64,000 nucleotides of DNA from Proteocatella sphenisci DSM 23131 (lineage in GTDB: Bacteria > Bacillota > Clostridia > Peptostreptococcales > Filifactoraceae), in contig NZ_AUID01000015.1 of assembly GCF_000423525.1 (NCBI RefSeq), positions 1-64,000 of the forward strand, written 5' to 3'. Position 1 is the first letter of the stretch, and the number at the start of each line of letters is the position of its first letter. Shown piece by piece: positions 1 through 7,832 of this stretch. Made by a program: the position numbers and the translations under genes. Below the pieces are notes generated by a model. The model was not told the DNA's origin. It ran no database searches and worked only from the letters and a program-made list of their open reading frames with translations.

Positions 1-165
1 CATTTTGGAGATATCAAAGAAAATGATAATTTCAGAAGATTTAACCATCGTACATCTGAAAAAGTATATAAAGAATTTCTTTTATATGCTGTAGGAAGAA
101 ATTTAAATAAATATTATCGCTTCGCGAAGGAAAAAATCAAAACCTACGAAGCAAAAACAGCCTAA
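1..165 (+). pseudogene. C-terminal end of an IS1182-like DDE transposase (cut by window edge)
   Basis: The first 54 codons are open in frame 1 and stop at 163-165. The peptide (FGDIKENDNFRRFNHR, later LLYAVGRNLNKYY) resembles the extreme C-terminus of IS1182-family transposases: the FG-x-K-x-x-x-x-F-R-R-F segment followed by a helix with GxNxNK. The start and catalytic core lie outside the window, so it cannot be said whether the element is intact. The family call rests on recall of a short segment and is moderate. The 75 bases after the stop would hold the element's right end, but no terminal inverted repeat can be confirmed without the left end. Confidence 0.6.
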
Positions 166-242
166 TCCTATCGGGTTTTTATAAGTCATGAGAAAATATC
201 AAATGGCTTTTTTTGTCATACAATAAATATTAAATTAAACAA

Positions 243-303
243 AAAAATCCTAAATTATTCAGTGCTCTACATTTTTGTAGATGTTGAATAATCTAGGATT
301 TTT
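243..303. terminator. Long bidirectional hairpin between transposase tail and nhaC
   Basis: A 19-base arm at 243-261 pairs with 285-303 with one mismatch. The loop contains a smaller CTAC/GTAG stem. The outer arms begin with A-runs and end with T-runs, so the hairpin could terminate transcription from either side. It could alternatively be associated with the end of the insertion sequence. Confidence 0.6.
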
Positions 304-372
304 AATTATTAAAGTTTAGGGGTCAAAAAACGTCATTCTCCGACAGCCCCCTCTGGATTTAATAAATTGATT

Positions 373-1830
373 TTAAGCATGAACCTTTGAAGCTTCGTAA
401 GCAGCTTTTTCTTCGTCTGACATCAGTGGCTGGAATAAACCAAGGAATGCAAGAGTTATAGAAACGATTGGGTTTACGATGTTAAGGAAACAATATGGAA
501 GATATTCTACAGTAGGAACTCCAAGGGCTCCTGACATAAATGCTCCACATGTGTTCCATGGAATAAGTGGAGAAGTTATGGTACCACCGTCTTCCAGAGT
601 ACGAGAAAGGTTACGAGGAGCTAGTCCTCTTTCAGCATATGCATCCTTGTACATACGTCCAGGTACAACTATTGAAAGGTACTGGTCCGCTGCGATTATG
701 TTTATAAATATAGAAGTGAATATTGTTATAGTAACAAGTGATCCAGTTCCTTTTGCAAATTTTAGAAGTGATGCAGCAACAATTCCAAGCATTCCTGTAG
801 ACTCAAGTACTCCACCAAACGTAAGTGCGCAGATGATAAGGGATACTGTCCACATCATAGACTGCATACCACCACGAGAAAGAAGTTCGCTTATCATTAT
901 TTCTGAAGCGCCTGCACCTTCAGAAAGTGGGAATTCGAATCCGTTGTTTGCAGCACTAAGGATATCTCCAAAGTTAACTCCCTGGAATGCCATTCCAAAG
1001 AATGAACCAAGGACAACTCCGCCTATAAGTCCTGGAATAGCAGGAACTTTGAATACAACCATCAGTATAACAGCTACTGGAGGTATAAGCATTAACATAC
1101 TGATATTGAAATTTGCCTGAAGTACTGCAAGCAACTCATTTATAGCAGCGTAATCAAGTTCTTGTCCAGCATACTTTGCTCCCATGAAGCCGAAGATTAT
1201 AAGTGATATTATGTATGATGGGCCAGTAGTGTAAATCATGTGTTTAACGTGATCAAAAAGTGTAGCTCCAGCCATTGCTGGTGCAAGGTTTGTAGTATCA
1301 GAAAGCGGTGACATCTTATCTCCAAAATAAGCTCCAGAGATGATTGCTCCAGCCGCAACTGGTGCTGGGATTCCTATACCCTGTCCAATACCTATAAGTG
1401 CTATACCTACTGTACTTGCAGTAGTCCATGATGAACCTGTAGCAAGTGCAACAACTGAACATATAAGAACTGTTGCTATAAGGAAGATACTTGGTGAAAG
1501 AATCTGAAGACCGTAGTAGATCATTGCAGGTACTACACCACCTTGAATCCATGTTCCAACAAGCATACCAACTATCATAAGGATAATTACAGCCTGCATT
1601 CCCATGTTGATTGTTTTAAGTATTCCTTCTTCGATTTCACCCCATGTATATCCAAGTTGAAATGTTGCAACGAAAACTGCAATTGCAGAACCGATAACAA
1701 GTGGGATGTGAGCATCTGCCCCGAATATTACAAGGCCAACATAAAGAGCAATAATAAGAGCGATAATAGGCAGAAATGCTTCCCAAAGTTTAGCTTCTCT
1801 TTTTTGCCTGACTTTTGGTTCTTTTGACAT
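373..1830 (-). CDS. nhaC: Na+/H+ antiporter, NhaC family
   Basis: A 485-residue polytopic membrane protein with about 11-12 hydrophobic segments. It has a charged cytoplasmic N-terminus (MSKEPKVRQKREAK) followed by the long hydrophobic blocks typical of NhaC. Conserved-looking stretches include SGAYFGDKMSPLSDTTNLAP and EDGGTITSPLIPWNTCGA, characteristic of the NhaC/ion transporter superfamily. Members exchange external protons, or malate-lactate in some paralogues, with cytoplasmic Na+. The ATG at 1830 has a GAGGAGG ribosome site at good distance. It is monocistronic: the upstream gene is 218 bases away and the downstream hairpin at 243-303 would end the transcript. The exact substrate (Na+/H+ versus Na+-lactate/malate) cannot be told from the sequence. 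Confidence 0.9.
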   Translation of the reverse strand: MSKEPKVRQKREAKLWEAFLPIIALIIALYVGLVIFGADAHIPLVIGSAIAVFVATFQLGYTWGEIEEGILKTINMGMQAVIILMIVGMLVGTWIQGGVVPAMIYYGLQILSPSIFLIATVLICSVVALATGSSWTTASTVGIALIGIGQGIGIPAPVAAGAIISGAYFGDKMSPLSDTTNLAPAMAGATLFDHVKHMIYTTGPSYIISLIIFGFMGAKYAGQELDYAAINELLAVLQANFNISMLMLIPPVAVILMVVFKVPAIPGLIGGVVLGSFFGMAFQGVNFGDILSAANNGFEFPLSEGAGASEIMISELLSRGGMQSMMWTVSLIICALTFGGVLESTGMLGIVAASLLKFAKGTGSLVTITIFTSIFINIIAADQYLSIVVPGRMYKDAYAERGLAPRNLSRTLEDGGTITSPLIPWNTCGAFMSGALGVPTVEYLPYCFLNIVNPIVSITLAFLGLFQPLMSDEEKAAYEASKVHA

Positions 1831-2048
1831 AGAAACCTCCTCAAATATGAAATTAAATAATAAAAAAATATCAGCCTGAAAGTAACAGGCAGTTTACCAT
1901 AAACCAAATTGTCAAATTATTAAAATAAGACAAAATCTTGTTAAGGTTAACGTGAACAAGTGAATTTTAGAAAACTTATAAATTCATAAATTGATTATAA
2001 CAGTAAACAAATAAAATTTCAAGGATAAAAATAGATTGTGAAAACGTT

Positions 2049-3482
2049 TTAAACAGTGACAAAGCATTTTATTTCAGAAAATTCGTGATACTTCAATGCT
2101 TTGACTATATCTTTGTTAATTTTTTCATATGGCATTAAAAGTGGTATACCCGGAGGATAGGGAATTATTTCTTCGGCACATATATCCTCATCCAAGTCTG
2201 AAACATTCTTACTTATAATTAATAAATGCTCGTTATTTTCACCCTTGTTTAAAATGTAGTTTTTTACGTTTTCTGTTTTTGGATAAAGTAGGCCAAAATC
2301 TGATTCAAAACTGTCGTCAAACAAGAGTTCGTTATTTTTTAGTAAAGCTTCAATACTCTTTACAAGTCTTATTATGTCATCTTGTGTGTGGGTAAGCCCT
2401 ATCATAAATAAGACATTGAATCCAGTGGACATTTCACATTGTATTTTGTATTCCTGTCTTAAAATTTTTTCCAAGACGCTGCCTTTTATTGGAGTTTTTA
2501 TGCCAAGCTTGCAGAAATCCTGATCATTATTGCAATGCGAAGAAGAATATACTTTTATATGAGGGTTGGCAGACAGCTTTTTTTTAGCGGATTCCATCCA
2601 AATTTTAATATTATTAAGACGATCATTGCCATAGCGAGCCATAATAGCAACTGATGTTTCGCAAGATGCCATAAGTATATATGAAGGGCTTGATGTCTGA
2701 TAGAAATTGATGTTTTTTTCAAGCCTTTCCATCCTGGATTTTGGAAAATCATGACCAAGATGTATCATGCAGGCCTGGGTAAGTGCTGGAAGAGTCTTGT
2801 GAGCGCTCTGTATGGAAATGCTTGCACCTTGAGAAATTGCATTTTCTGGAAGGCATTCATTGAAGGGGAAGTGGGCTCCGTGAGCTTCATCTACTATAAG
2901 GAAGATGTTTTTGGATGAAAGATAATCAGAGATATCTTTGAGGTTAAAAGTTCGACCAAAGTAATTTGGACAGGTAAGTATAACTGCAGAAATATCAGTT
3001 ATACCTTCTGCAAGTAAAGCATCTGCCATAGCGATCAGTTTTTCTGAATCTATGTGAGAATCATTATGAAAAATCTCATCTATTTCGGGATATATATAAT
3101 GAACGTTGACATTTTTTCTGCCGAGGATGCTATGAACGCTCTTGTGGCAGTTTCGAGCAGCAATAACATGGGAGTTATTATCCACAAGAGTATCTATGGC
3201 TACATAAAGTCCACTGGTGCTTCCGTTTACGAGCACGTATGATTTTTTTGAACTATATATCTGGCTTATTTCATTTAGCGAGTGAAGTATCATCTCATGG
3301 GGATCATTCAAGTTGTCTGTTCCTTCTACTTCGGTGATATCAAAGTTAAAAATATTTTCAGCGAGATACTTTAGCTCAGGAAAGCTGGATCTTCCATAAT
3401 GTCCAGGCATATGGAATCTAAGTATGTTTTCATCTCTGTAATTTGAAAGACCTTGAACTATAGGTGAATATAGGGGTTTCAT
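2049..3482 (-). CDS. Orn/Lys/Arg decarboxylase family PLP enzyme (short form)
   Basis: A 477-residue fold-type I PLP enzyme of the short Gram-positive Orn/Lys/Arg decarboxylase group (YaaO/SpeA-like). It matches in length and lacks the N-terminal wing domain of the enterobacterial enzymes. Visible features are FHMPGHYGR near the N-terminus, the PLP region NGSTSGL, the Asp of IVDEAHGAH, and the Schiff-base lysine in SIQSAHKTLPALTQ. The C-terminal domain contains YPPGIPLLMPYE. The product would be a polyamine precursor such as agmatine or cadaverine; which amino acid is used is not decidable here. The ATG at 3482 is preferred over the adjacent TTG because AGGAG lies 7 bases upstream. It is divergent from scfA. 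Confidence 0.85.
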   Translation of the reverse strand: MKPLYSPIVQGLSNYRDENILRFHMPGHYGRSSFPELKYLAENIFNFDITEVEGTDNLNDPHEMILHSLNEISQIYSSKKSYVLVNGSTSGLYVAIDTLVDNNSHVIAARNCHKSVHSILGRKNVNVHYIYPEIDEIFHNDSHIDSEKLIAMADALLAEGITDISAVILTCPNYFGRTFNLKDISDYLSSKNIFLIVDEAHGAHFPFNECLPENAISQGASISIQSAHKTLPALTQACMIHLGHDFPKSRMERLEKNINFYQTSSPSYILMASCETSVAIMARYGNDRLNNIKIWMESAKKKLSANPHIKVYSSSHCNNDQDFCKLGIKTPIKGSVLEKILRQEYKIQCEMSTGFNVLFMIGLTHTQDDIIRLVKSIEALLKNNELLFDDSFESDFGLLYPKTENVKNYILNKGENNEHLLIISKNVSDLDEDICAEEIIPYPPGIPLLMPYEKINKDIVKALKYHEFSEIKCFVTV

Positions 3483-3573
3483 CAAAATTCTCCTTTAATA
3501 ATAAAATATATATTTACTATAACAATTATAACATCTATTATATTATTATATTGCCTATATACAAATATAAAAC

Positions 3574-3602
3574 TTGAAATTTTAGAGCTAAAGAAGTATA
3601 AT
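3574..3602 (+). promoter_or_regulatory. Sigma-A-type promoter of scfA
   Basis: A TTGAAA -35 box at 3574-3579 and a perfect TATAAT -10 box at 3597-3602 are separated by 17 bases. The predicted start lies about 25 bases upstream of the scfA ribosome site. Confidence 0.7.
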
Positions 3603-3635
3603 TAGAAATGAAATCTTAATATGGAGGGAAATAAA

Positions 3636-3776
3636 ATGAAAAAACACATCAAAACATTAACAACAAATAACCTTAAAAAAGACGCAGAGAAAAAAGGTTG
3701 CGGCGAGTGCCAGACTTCATGTCAGTCAGCTTGCAAAACTTCTTGTACAGTTGCAAATCAGGAATGTGAAAGATAA
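3636..3776 (+). CDS. scfA: SCIFF peptide precursor (six cysteines in forty-five residues)
   Basis: A 46-residue peptide starting MKKHIKTLTTNNLKK with six cysteines at 22, 25, 29, 33, 37 and 44 (CX2CX3CX3CX3CX6C). Length, the KHIKTL leader, the GCGECQTSCQSACKTSC core and the final Cys match the SCIFF family. This is the RiPP precursor nearly universal in Clostridia, whose partner radical SAM enzyme ScfB forms a Cys-Thr thioether. AGGAGG-like GGAGGG sits 9 bases before the ATG, a consensus promoter is at 3574-3602, and a terminator follows at 3826-3854. This makes it a single-gene transcript. Oddly, no scfB follows; the next gene is cysE. The maturase must lie elsewhere in the genome. Confidence 0.93.
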   Translation: MKKHIKTLTTNNLKKDAEKKGCGECQTSCQSACKTSCTVANQECER

Positions 3777-3825
3777 TTGAATATTATTATTTATACAACT
3801 GAAAATTTGTCTGTAAGACTTTATT

Positions 3826-3854
3826 GAATGTTGGTGAAAGCCAACATTTTTTTA
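3826..3854 (+). terminator. Intrinsic terminator after scfA
   Basis: The stem AATGTTGG (3827-3834) pairs with CCAACATT (3841-3848) around a 6-base loop, followed by a T-run to about 3853. Confidence 0.85.
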
Positions 3855-3938
3855 TAGACAAATCATACTAAAATGCTATGAATTAAAAAGCAATCAAAAT
3901 CTTACATATAAATGTAGTGATTTTATTTGGAGGTATAT

Positions 3939-4466
3939 ATGAAAAAAAACAAATTAAATCTTGGAGAACTGCTTGGAGTGTATCTTGAACAAGATCCTGC
4001 TGCGACGTCCAAGCTCAGCGTACTTATAAATTATCCAGGAGTACATGCTATAATAGTGCACACGCTTTCCCATGCATTATATGAAAAAGGGTTAAATTCT
4101 CTGGCAAGGTTTATATCACAGGTGTCTCGATTTTTTACAGGAATAGAGATTCACCCTGGAGCAAATATTGGAAGAAACCTCTTTATAGATCATGGAATGG
4201 GGATAGTAATAGGCGAAACTGCTGAAATTGGAGATAACTGTACAATATATCACCAGGTAACACTTGGTGGAACGGGAAAAGATAAGGGCAAGCGCCATCC
4301 TACTCTGGGAAATAATGTAATGATAGCTACTGGTGCCAAAGTTCTGGGGCCAATATATATAGGCGATAACAGCAAGATTGGAGCAAATGCTGTAGTCCTC
4401 AAAGATATTCCGGAAAATTCCACTGCTGTAGGAATACCTGCAAAGGTAGTGAAAAGCAGGGTTTAG
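3939..4466 (+). CDS. cysE: Serine O-acetyltransferase
   Basis: A 175-residue hexapeptide-repeat (left-handed beta-helix) acyltransferase of the short clostridial CysE type. It would make O-acetylserine from acetyl-CoA and L-serine for cysteine synthesis. The signature [18 protein letters not shown], followed by [24 protein letters not shown], and the C-terminal GIPAKVV are diagnostic. The active-site His of FIDHG is present. The ATG at 3939 follows GGAGG by 5 bases; an in-frame TTG at 3927 overlaps that ribosome site and is rejected. No cysK lies next to it. A cysteine-rich SCIFF peptide directly upstream is a suggestive neighbour, though the terminator between them argues for separate transcripts. 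Confidence 0.92.
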   Translation: MKKNKLNLGELLGVYLEQDPAATSKLSVLINYPGVHAIIVHTLSHALYEKGLNSLARFISQVSRFFTGIEIHPGANIGRNLFIDHGMGIVIGETAEIGDNCTIYHQVTLGGTGKDKGKRHPTLGNNVMIATGAKVLGPIYIGDNSKIGANAVVLKDIPENSTAVGIPAKVVKSRV

Positions 4467-4544
4467 CAAATTAAACCTCTTAAATGGAAAATTCCGTCTA
4501 TTGAGATAATTGTTTTGTAATGATATTAGTGGATATATAAGATG

Positions 4545-4550
4545 TATAAT
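4545..4550 (+). promoter_or_regulatory. Probable -10 box for the c-di-GMP-I leader
   Basis: A perfect TATAAT lies 31 bases before the aptamer. A matching -35 is poor (around 4521-4526), so transcription from here is likely but not proven. The start would fall near 4557, leaving the whole aptamer in the leader. Confidence 0.45.
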
Positions 4551-4580
4551 TAACAAAAGATTTAAAGCTAGTTTAAATAT

Positions 4581-4731
4581 ATTGGCAAACTTCGTGAAAA
4601 CGGAGGTCGCAAAGCTAGGAGTCTAAGTTAGATACATAGGTCACACTTTAGTTTTATTGTCGTGATCAAACTTATATCTAATATGATAGTTCAGCTGCAA
4701 CTAAATTTATAGTTGCAGCTTTTTTATTTTC
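4581..4731 (+). promoter_or_regulatory. Class I cyclic di-GMP riboswitch (GEMM) with terminator
   Basis: The leader carries the GEMM-I landmarks in order. GGCAAAC is at 4584-4590, then a stem capped by a GAAA tetraloop (cgtGAAAacg, 4593-4602), GGTCGCAAAGC (4605-4615), and a GTCTAAG motif at 4621-4627. A long arm is closed by TTAGATA (4628-4634) pairing with TATCTAA (4675-4681). The 3' landmark ATGATAGTTCAGCTGC follows at 4683-4698. A perfect 11-bp terminator stem, 4693-4703 with 4710-4720, is followed by a T-run. Its 5' arm overlaps the conserved 3' end of the aptamer, so the ligand-bound fold and the terminator should exclude each other. This predicts an ON switch (inference). It lies 22 bases upstream of the SipW/TasA-like operon. 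Confidence 0.85.
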
Positions 4732-4753
4732 TTGCTTTTAAGGAGAGTGTCAT

Positions 4754-5686
4754 ATGAAAAATCCAAAAACCAAAATGACAGCCTGGAAGCTGGGGGCATT
4801 ACTTATCACTAGCAGTTTATGTATATCGACACTTGGAATAAGTTATTCATATTTTGGAGAAAGCCTTATGGGGAAAGCGTCGATGTCGGTAGCCAAAATG
4901 AACATTGAGGGCGAAGAAACCGGGAAAATAGAGTATGACTATGAAAATAAGATTCTTAAAGTGATATTTGATCTCAAAAATACAGGAGAAATACCAGTAA
5001 AGATATATATAAAAAGTGCAGAAGCTACGTATAACAGTTTTTCTGATGAATCAGAAAAGAGAGTATTTATGGAATATGAAGATAAGATATTCGATGATGC
5101 TTTACTTGAACCAGATGAGATGGAAAAAGAATTCACACTGGAATTTATAAATGTTCATGTAGAAGACAATGAATATGGATATTTTGAAACAGAGATCGAA
5201 GTTGAATATGTGAATTCGGAAACAGAATCCTGGAAAGATACATTAAAAATAGAGGCAGTAGATGAAAACAGGCGTATGCAGGCGGAAAGATATCTTGAAT
5301 ATCTAACTTCACTTGAAGCACAATCCGTGCAACCAACACCGGGAGCACCATCTGAGCCAGCACCAGAAGTTCCAGCACCAGAGGCTCCAGTACAGGCATC
5401 ACCAGAAGTTCCATCTGAGCCAGCACCAGAGGCTCCAGTACAGCCATCACCAGAAGTTCCAGCACCAGAGGCTCCAGTACAGCCACCACCAGAAGTTCCA
5501 GCACCAGAGGCTCCAGTACAGCCATCACCAGAAGTTCCATCTGAGCCAGCACCAGAGGCTCCAGTACAGTCACCACCAGAAGTTCCATCTGAGCCAGCAC
5601 CAGAGGCTCCAGCAGAACCAAAATCAGAGGCTCCAGCAGAGTCCTCAGCGCAGGAACAAAATGATTCTGAGGTGGTTATATCATGA
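4754..5686 (+). CDS. Secreted protein with SipW-type signal and Pro-rich tail
   Basis: A 310-residue protein with no recognised full-length family. The N-terminus (about residues 10-36, ending [12 protein letters not shown]) has the hydrophobic core plus aromatic YSYF pattern of SipW-dependent signal peptides. Residues about 45-175 form an acidic, beta-rich domain containing [15 protein letters not shown], the N-TG-x-x-P-V motif of TasA/camelysin-like proteins. Residues about 193-300 are Pro/Glu/Ala/Val repeats ([23 protein letters not shown]), a typical cell-wall-spanning stalk. No LPXTG motif follows. It is the first gene behind the c-di-GMP-I riboswitch and overlaps the signal peptidase gene by ATGA, implying coupled translation. 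It may be a fibre anchor or minor subunit (inference). Confidence 0.7.
   Translation: MKNPKTKMTAWKLGALLITSSLCISTLGISYSYFGESLMGKASMSVAKMNIEGEETGKIEYDYENKILKVIFDLKNTGEIPVKIYIKSAEATYNSFSDESEKRVFMEYEDKIFDDALLEPDEMEKEFTLEFINVHVEDNEYGYFETEIEVEYVNSETESWKDTLKIEAVDENRRMQAERYLEYLTSLEAQSVQPTPGAPSEPAPEVPAPEAPVQASPEVPSEPAPEAPVQPSPEVPAPEAPVQPPPEVPAPEAPVQPSPEVPSEPAPEAPVQSPPEVPSEPAPEAPAEPKSEAPAESSAQEQNDSEVVIS
5333..5640 (+). repeat. Degenerate Pro-rich coding repeats
   Basis: Imperfect repeats built from ccagcaccagaggctccag and ccatctgagccagc units encode the [14 protein letters not shown] stalk. All units are multiples of three, so copy-number change would alter stalk length without breaking the frame. Confidence 0.85.
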
Positions 5687-6870
5687 TCAAGTTGTCCACA
5701 AGGATAAGAGCATCTTCAGCAATTGCAGTTACTATGGTTGCGATACTATACGCTGCTGAGAACACCAGGATTAACGTAAATTTTAGTATAGGAATGATTA
5801 CTGTGCCACTGTGGCTAATAATAGCAGTTATTATATCGAGGTGGTTTCCGCAGGGAAGAAGTCGTGCAAAGCTGCAATATAAAAAGAAGATTTATTTATG
5901 GGCATTAAATATGGGTACGGCTTATGTAATTATAAATATCATAGCAGGATATCTGCTTGGTTTTGGTAAATCGCCTTACCAGTTTACTCTCAAGGGTATA
6001 GCGCTTAACATATTTCTTTTTTCAGCTGTGATAGGGAGAGAATTTGTAAGAGATTATATTTTGAGATCTTTTACAGAACACAAAAAGGCGGGTGTGGCTG
6101 GAGTTACAGTACTTATGACATTTATTGCCATATCATTCTTTTCGTGGACAGAGATAGTGGATTTTAAATCAGGTGTAATATTTATATCTGAAACGTTGCT
6201 CCCACATCTTGGAGAAAACATTCTTGCAACAACTTTGGTATATTTTGGAGGCCCCTGGGCTTCTGTAATATATATATCGATTACAAGGGGGATTACATTC
6301 TTTGTACCGATACTTCCTAATCTTAACTGGCTCGCTAAGGCCAGCATAGGTTTTGGAATTCCAGTAGTGTGTACAGTTTTTTTTAACAATCATTATCTGA
6401 GGCTTACAAAAATCATCAAAGACTGTAAAAATAATGATGAAAATGTACTGTTTTGGGTATTGACGATGGTTACATCAGTTGCTCTTATATGGTTTGTAGC
6501 TGGGGTGTTTCCATTATATCCATCTGCTGTTGCAACTGGGAGTATGATTCCAGTAGTACAGCCAGGGGACGTGGTTATAATGAGAAAGATAACAGAGGTT
6601 GACCAGGCGGCGCAGCTTAGTGTTGGAGATGTCATACAGTTTAAAAGATCAGACATACTCATAACACACAGAATTGTAGCTATTGAAAATTCAGAGAAGG
6701 AGGAGATGCGGATAATTACTAAAGGAGATAATAACTCGGGTATCGATTCGGTGCCTGTAGGGTTAGAAGATTTGAGAGGAAAGCTATTGAGGGTAATTCC
6801 CAAGATTGGCTGGCCCACTCTTCTTCTCAAGAGTGGAAATCAGATTTTGGATACCGAGGTTGAATTTTAA
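5683..6870 (+). CDS. SipW/ER-type signal peptidase I with extra N-terminal membrane domain
   Basis: A 395-residue protein. Residues about 255-380 are a signal peptidase I of the SipW/archaeal/ER type: a membrane anchor ([20 protein letters not shown]), the catalytic serine in VATGSMIPV (Ser287), and His329 in LITHRIV in place of the bacterial lysine. The TKGDNN box is at 347-352. Residues 1-250 form about six hydrophobic segments absent from the roughly 190-residue Bacillus SipW. The start overlaps the upstream stop (ATGA). It should cleave the SipW-type signals of the genes at 4754, 6941 and 8955, as SipW does for TasA and YqxM/TapA. The function of the extra membrane domain is unknown. Confidence 0.88.
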   Translation: MIKLSTRIRASSAIAVTMVAILYAAENTRINVNFSIGMITVPLWLIIAVIISRWFPQGRSRAKLQYKKKIYLWALNMGTAYVIINIIAGYLLGFGKSPYQFTLKGIALNIFLFSAVIGREFVRDYILRSFTEHKKAGVAGVTVLMTFIAISFFSWTEIVDFKSGVIFISETLLPHLGENILATTLVYFGGPWASVIYISITRGITFFVPILPNLNWLAKASIGFGIPVVCTVFFNNHYLRLTKIIKDCKNNDENVLFWVLTMVTSVALIWFVAGVFPLYPSAVATGSMIPVVQPGDVVIMRKITEVDQAAQLSVGDVIQFKRSDILITHRIVAIENSEKEEMRIITKGDNNSGIDSVPVGLEDLRGKLLRVIPKIGWPTLLLKSGNQILDTEVEF

Positions 6871-6940
6871 GTTCTCTGGCCCCAATAGAATGATCAGATA
6901 TGTTTAAATATGATTGTAAAATATTTGGGAGGAAAATACA

Positions 6941-7678
6941 ATGAGAAAAATGAAGAGTATATTAGGTATACTTATACTATCTATTGGTATATTAGGAACA
7001 GGATACGCATACTGGTGTGATACACTAAAAGTTGAAGCAACAGTAAAAACAGGTTCATTTGACGTAGACTTTGGTTGCATAGGAGTGATGGATTATTGTA
7101 CTGAAGCAACTGCAAGCGGACCAAATGGGGATATGATTTCCATCAACACTGGCGAACTTGTACCAGGCAGCTGGGCATTCTTTAATATTCCTTTTATAAA
7201 CAGAGGAGCAAACCGTGCATATCTTGCAGATGTAACAGTTCGTGGAAACGATGATGCAAGAGAAGTAGATTACTGGGTAGGAATGAATGGACACTGGTAT
7301 CTATGGAAATTAGACTCAGCTTATAGTATTGATGATGTTATAGAAAGAATGTTTGATAGAGTATACCCAAGAGGATTAAAAGAAGAAAGAATGATGTCAG
7401 TTCAAATAATGCCATTTATTAAAAATATTAATGAATGTCAGGGCGGACAGAATACAGAATCTAATTTTGATCTAATGTTCAAATGGATACAAGGGGATTG
7501 TAACGAAGGATGTAACAGAACAATGCTAAAAACTGCGGAAGCATTTGATATCGTAGATGGAGCAGCATTTGCAGCAGCTATGGAAGGAATGGGAGAACTA
7601 CCTGTTTCTGAAGTAATAGATGAAGATGTAGCAATAGATATGGGTCAAGACGTGGCAGACGAAGAAGTAGCGTTTTAA
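6941..7678 (+). CDS. TasA-like fibre protein with SipW-type signal peptide
   Basis: A 245-residue protein. Its N-terminus is a short signal ending GTGYAYW, followed by CDTLKVEATVKTGSFDVDFG; the ATVKTGSFDV stretch is the TasA/camelysin hallmark. ELVPGSWAFFNIPFINRGANRAYL matches the L-x-P-G-x...F-x-N-x-G repeat element of TasA-type domains. Eight or so cysteines are present, one at the fourth position after the predicted YA cleavage. The C-terminus is acidic (DEDVAIDMGQDVADEE), with no anchor. The strong GGGAGG ribosome site and simple codon choice suggest high expression, as expected for a main matrix subunit (inference). It shares its signal and first mature segment with the protein at 8955. 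Function is inferred from family and signal peptidase context. Confidence 0.75.
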   Translation: MRKMKSILGILILSIGILGTGYAYWCDTLKVEATVKTGSFDVDFGCIGVMDYCTEATASGPNGDMISINTGELVPGSWAFFNIPFINRGANRAYLADVTVRGNDDAREVDYWVGMNGHWYLWKLDSAYSIDDVIERMFDRVYPRGLKEERMMSVQIMPFIKNINECQGGQNTESNFDLMFKWIQGDCNEGCNRTMLKTAEAFDIVDGAAFAAAMEGMGELPVSEVIDEDVAIDMGQDVADEEVAF

Positions 7679-7715
7679 TAATTGATACAACCCACATTTG
7701 CATTTACTATATATT

Positions 7716-7784
7716 GATGCCCTGTATTATGCAGGGCATCACAAATAGATTTATTTTCGGCACTTCCGATTATAAATCTATTTG
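7716..7784 (+). other. Two tandem RNA hairpins between matrix genes
   Basis: Hairpin 1 is GATGCCCTG (7716-7724) with CAGGGCATC (7732-7740). Hairpin 2 is a perfect 13-bp stem, 7742-7754 with 7772-7784, containing an inner CGG/CCG stem. Neither has a T-run. They probably act as an mRNA stabiliser or partial block that keeps the upstream matrix gene more abundant than the downstream gene (inference). Confidence 0.6.
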
Positions 7785-7832
7785 TACATAAAAGCTAAAA
7801 TGCCTGTGAGGGAGAACATCGGGAGGGTTCAA

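Noticed and set aside
479-1120. 213-codon open frame opposite nhaC
   Set aside because: Antisense shadow of a well-supported membrane protein gene; composition is not protein-like and no ribosome site precedes it.
2037-2052. cre-like sequence GTGAAAACGTTTTAAA near the decarboxylase stop
   Set aside because: Two mismatches to the consensus and a position at the end of one gene, over 200 bases from the nhaC start, make a regulatory role unlikely.
7800-7802. ATG start for the DUF5305 protein
   Set aside because: No ribosome site upstream; GTG at 7833 follows GGGAGG at good spacing and gives a standard signal-anchor N-terminus.
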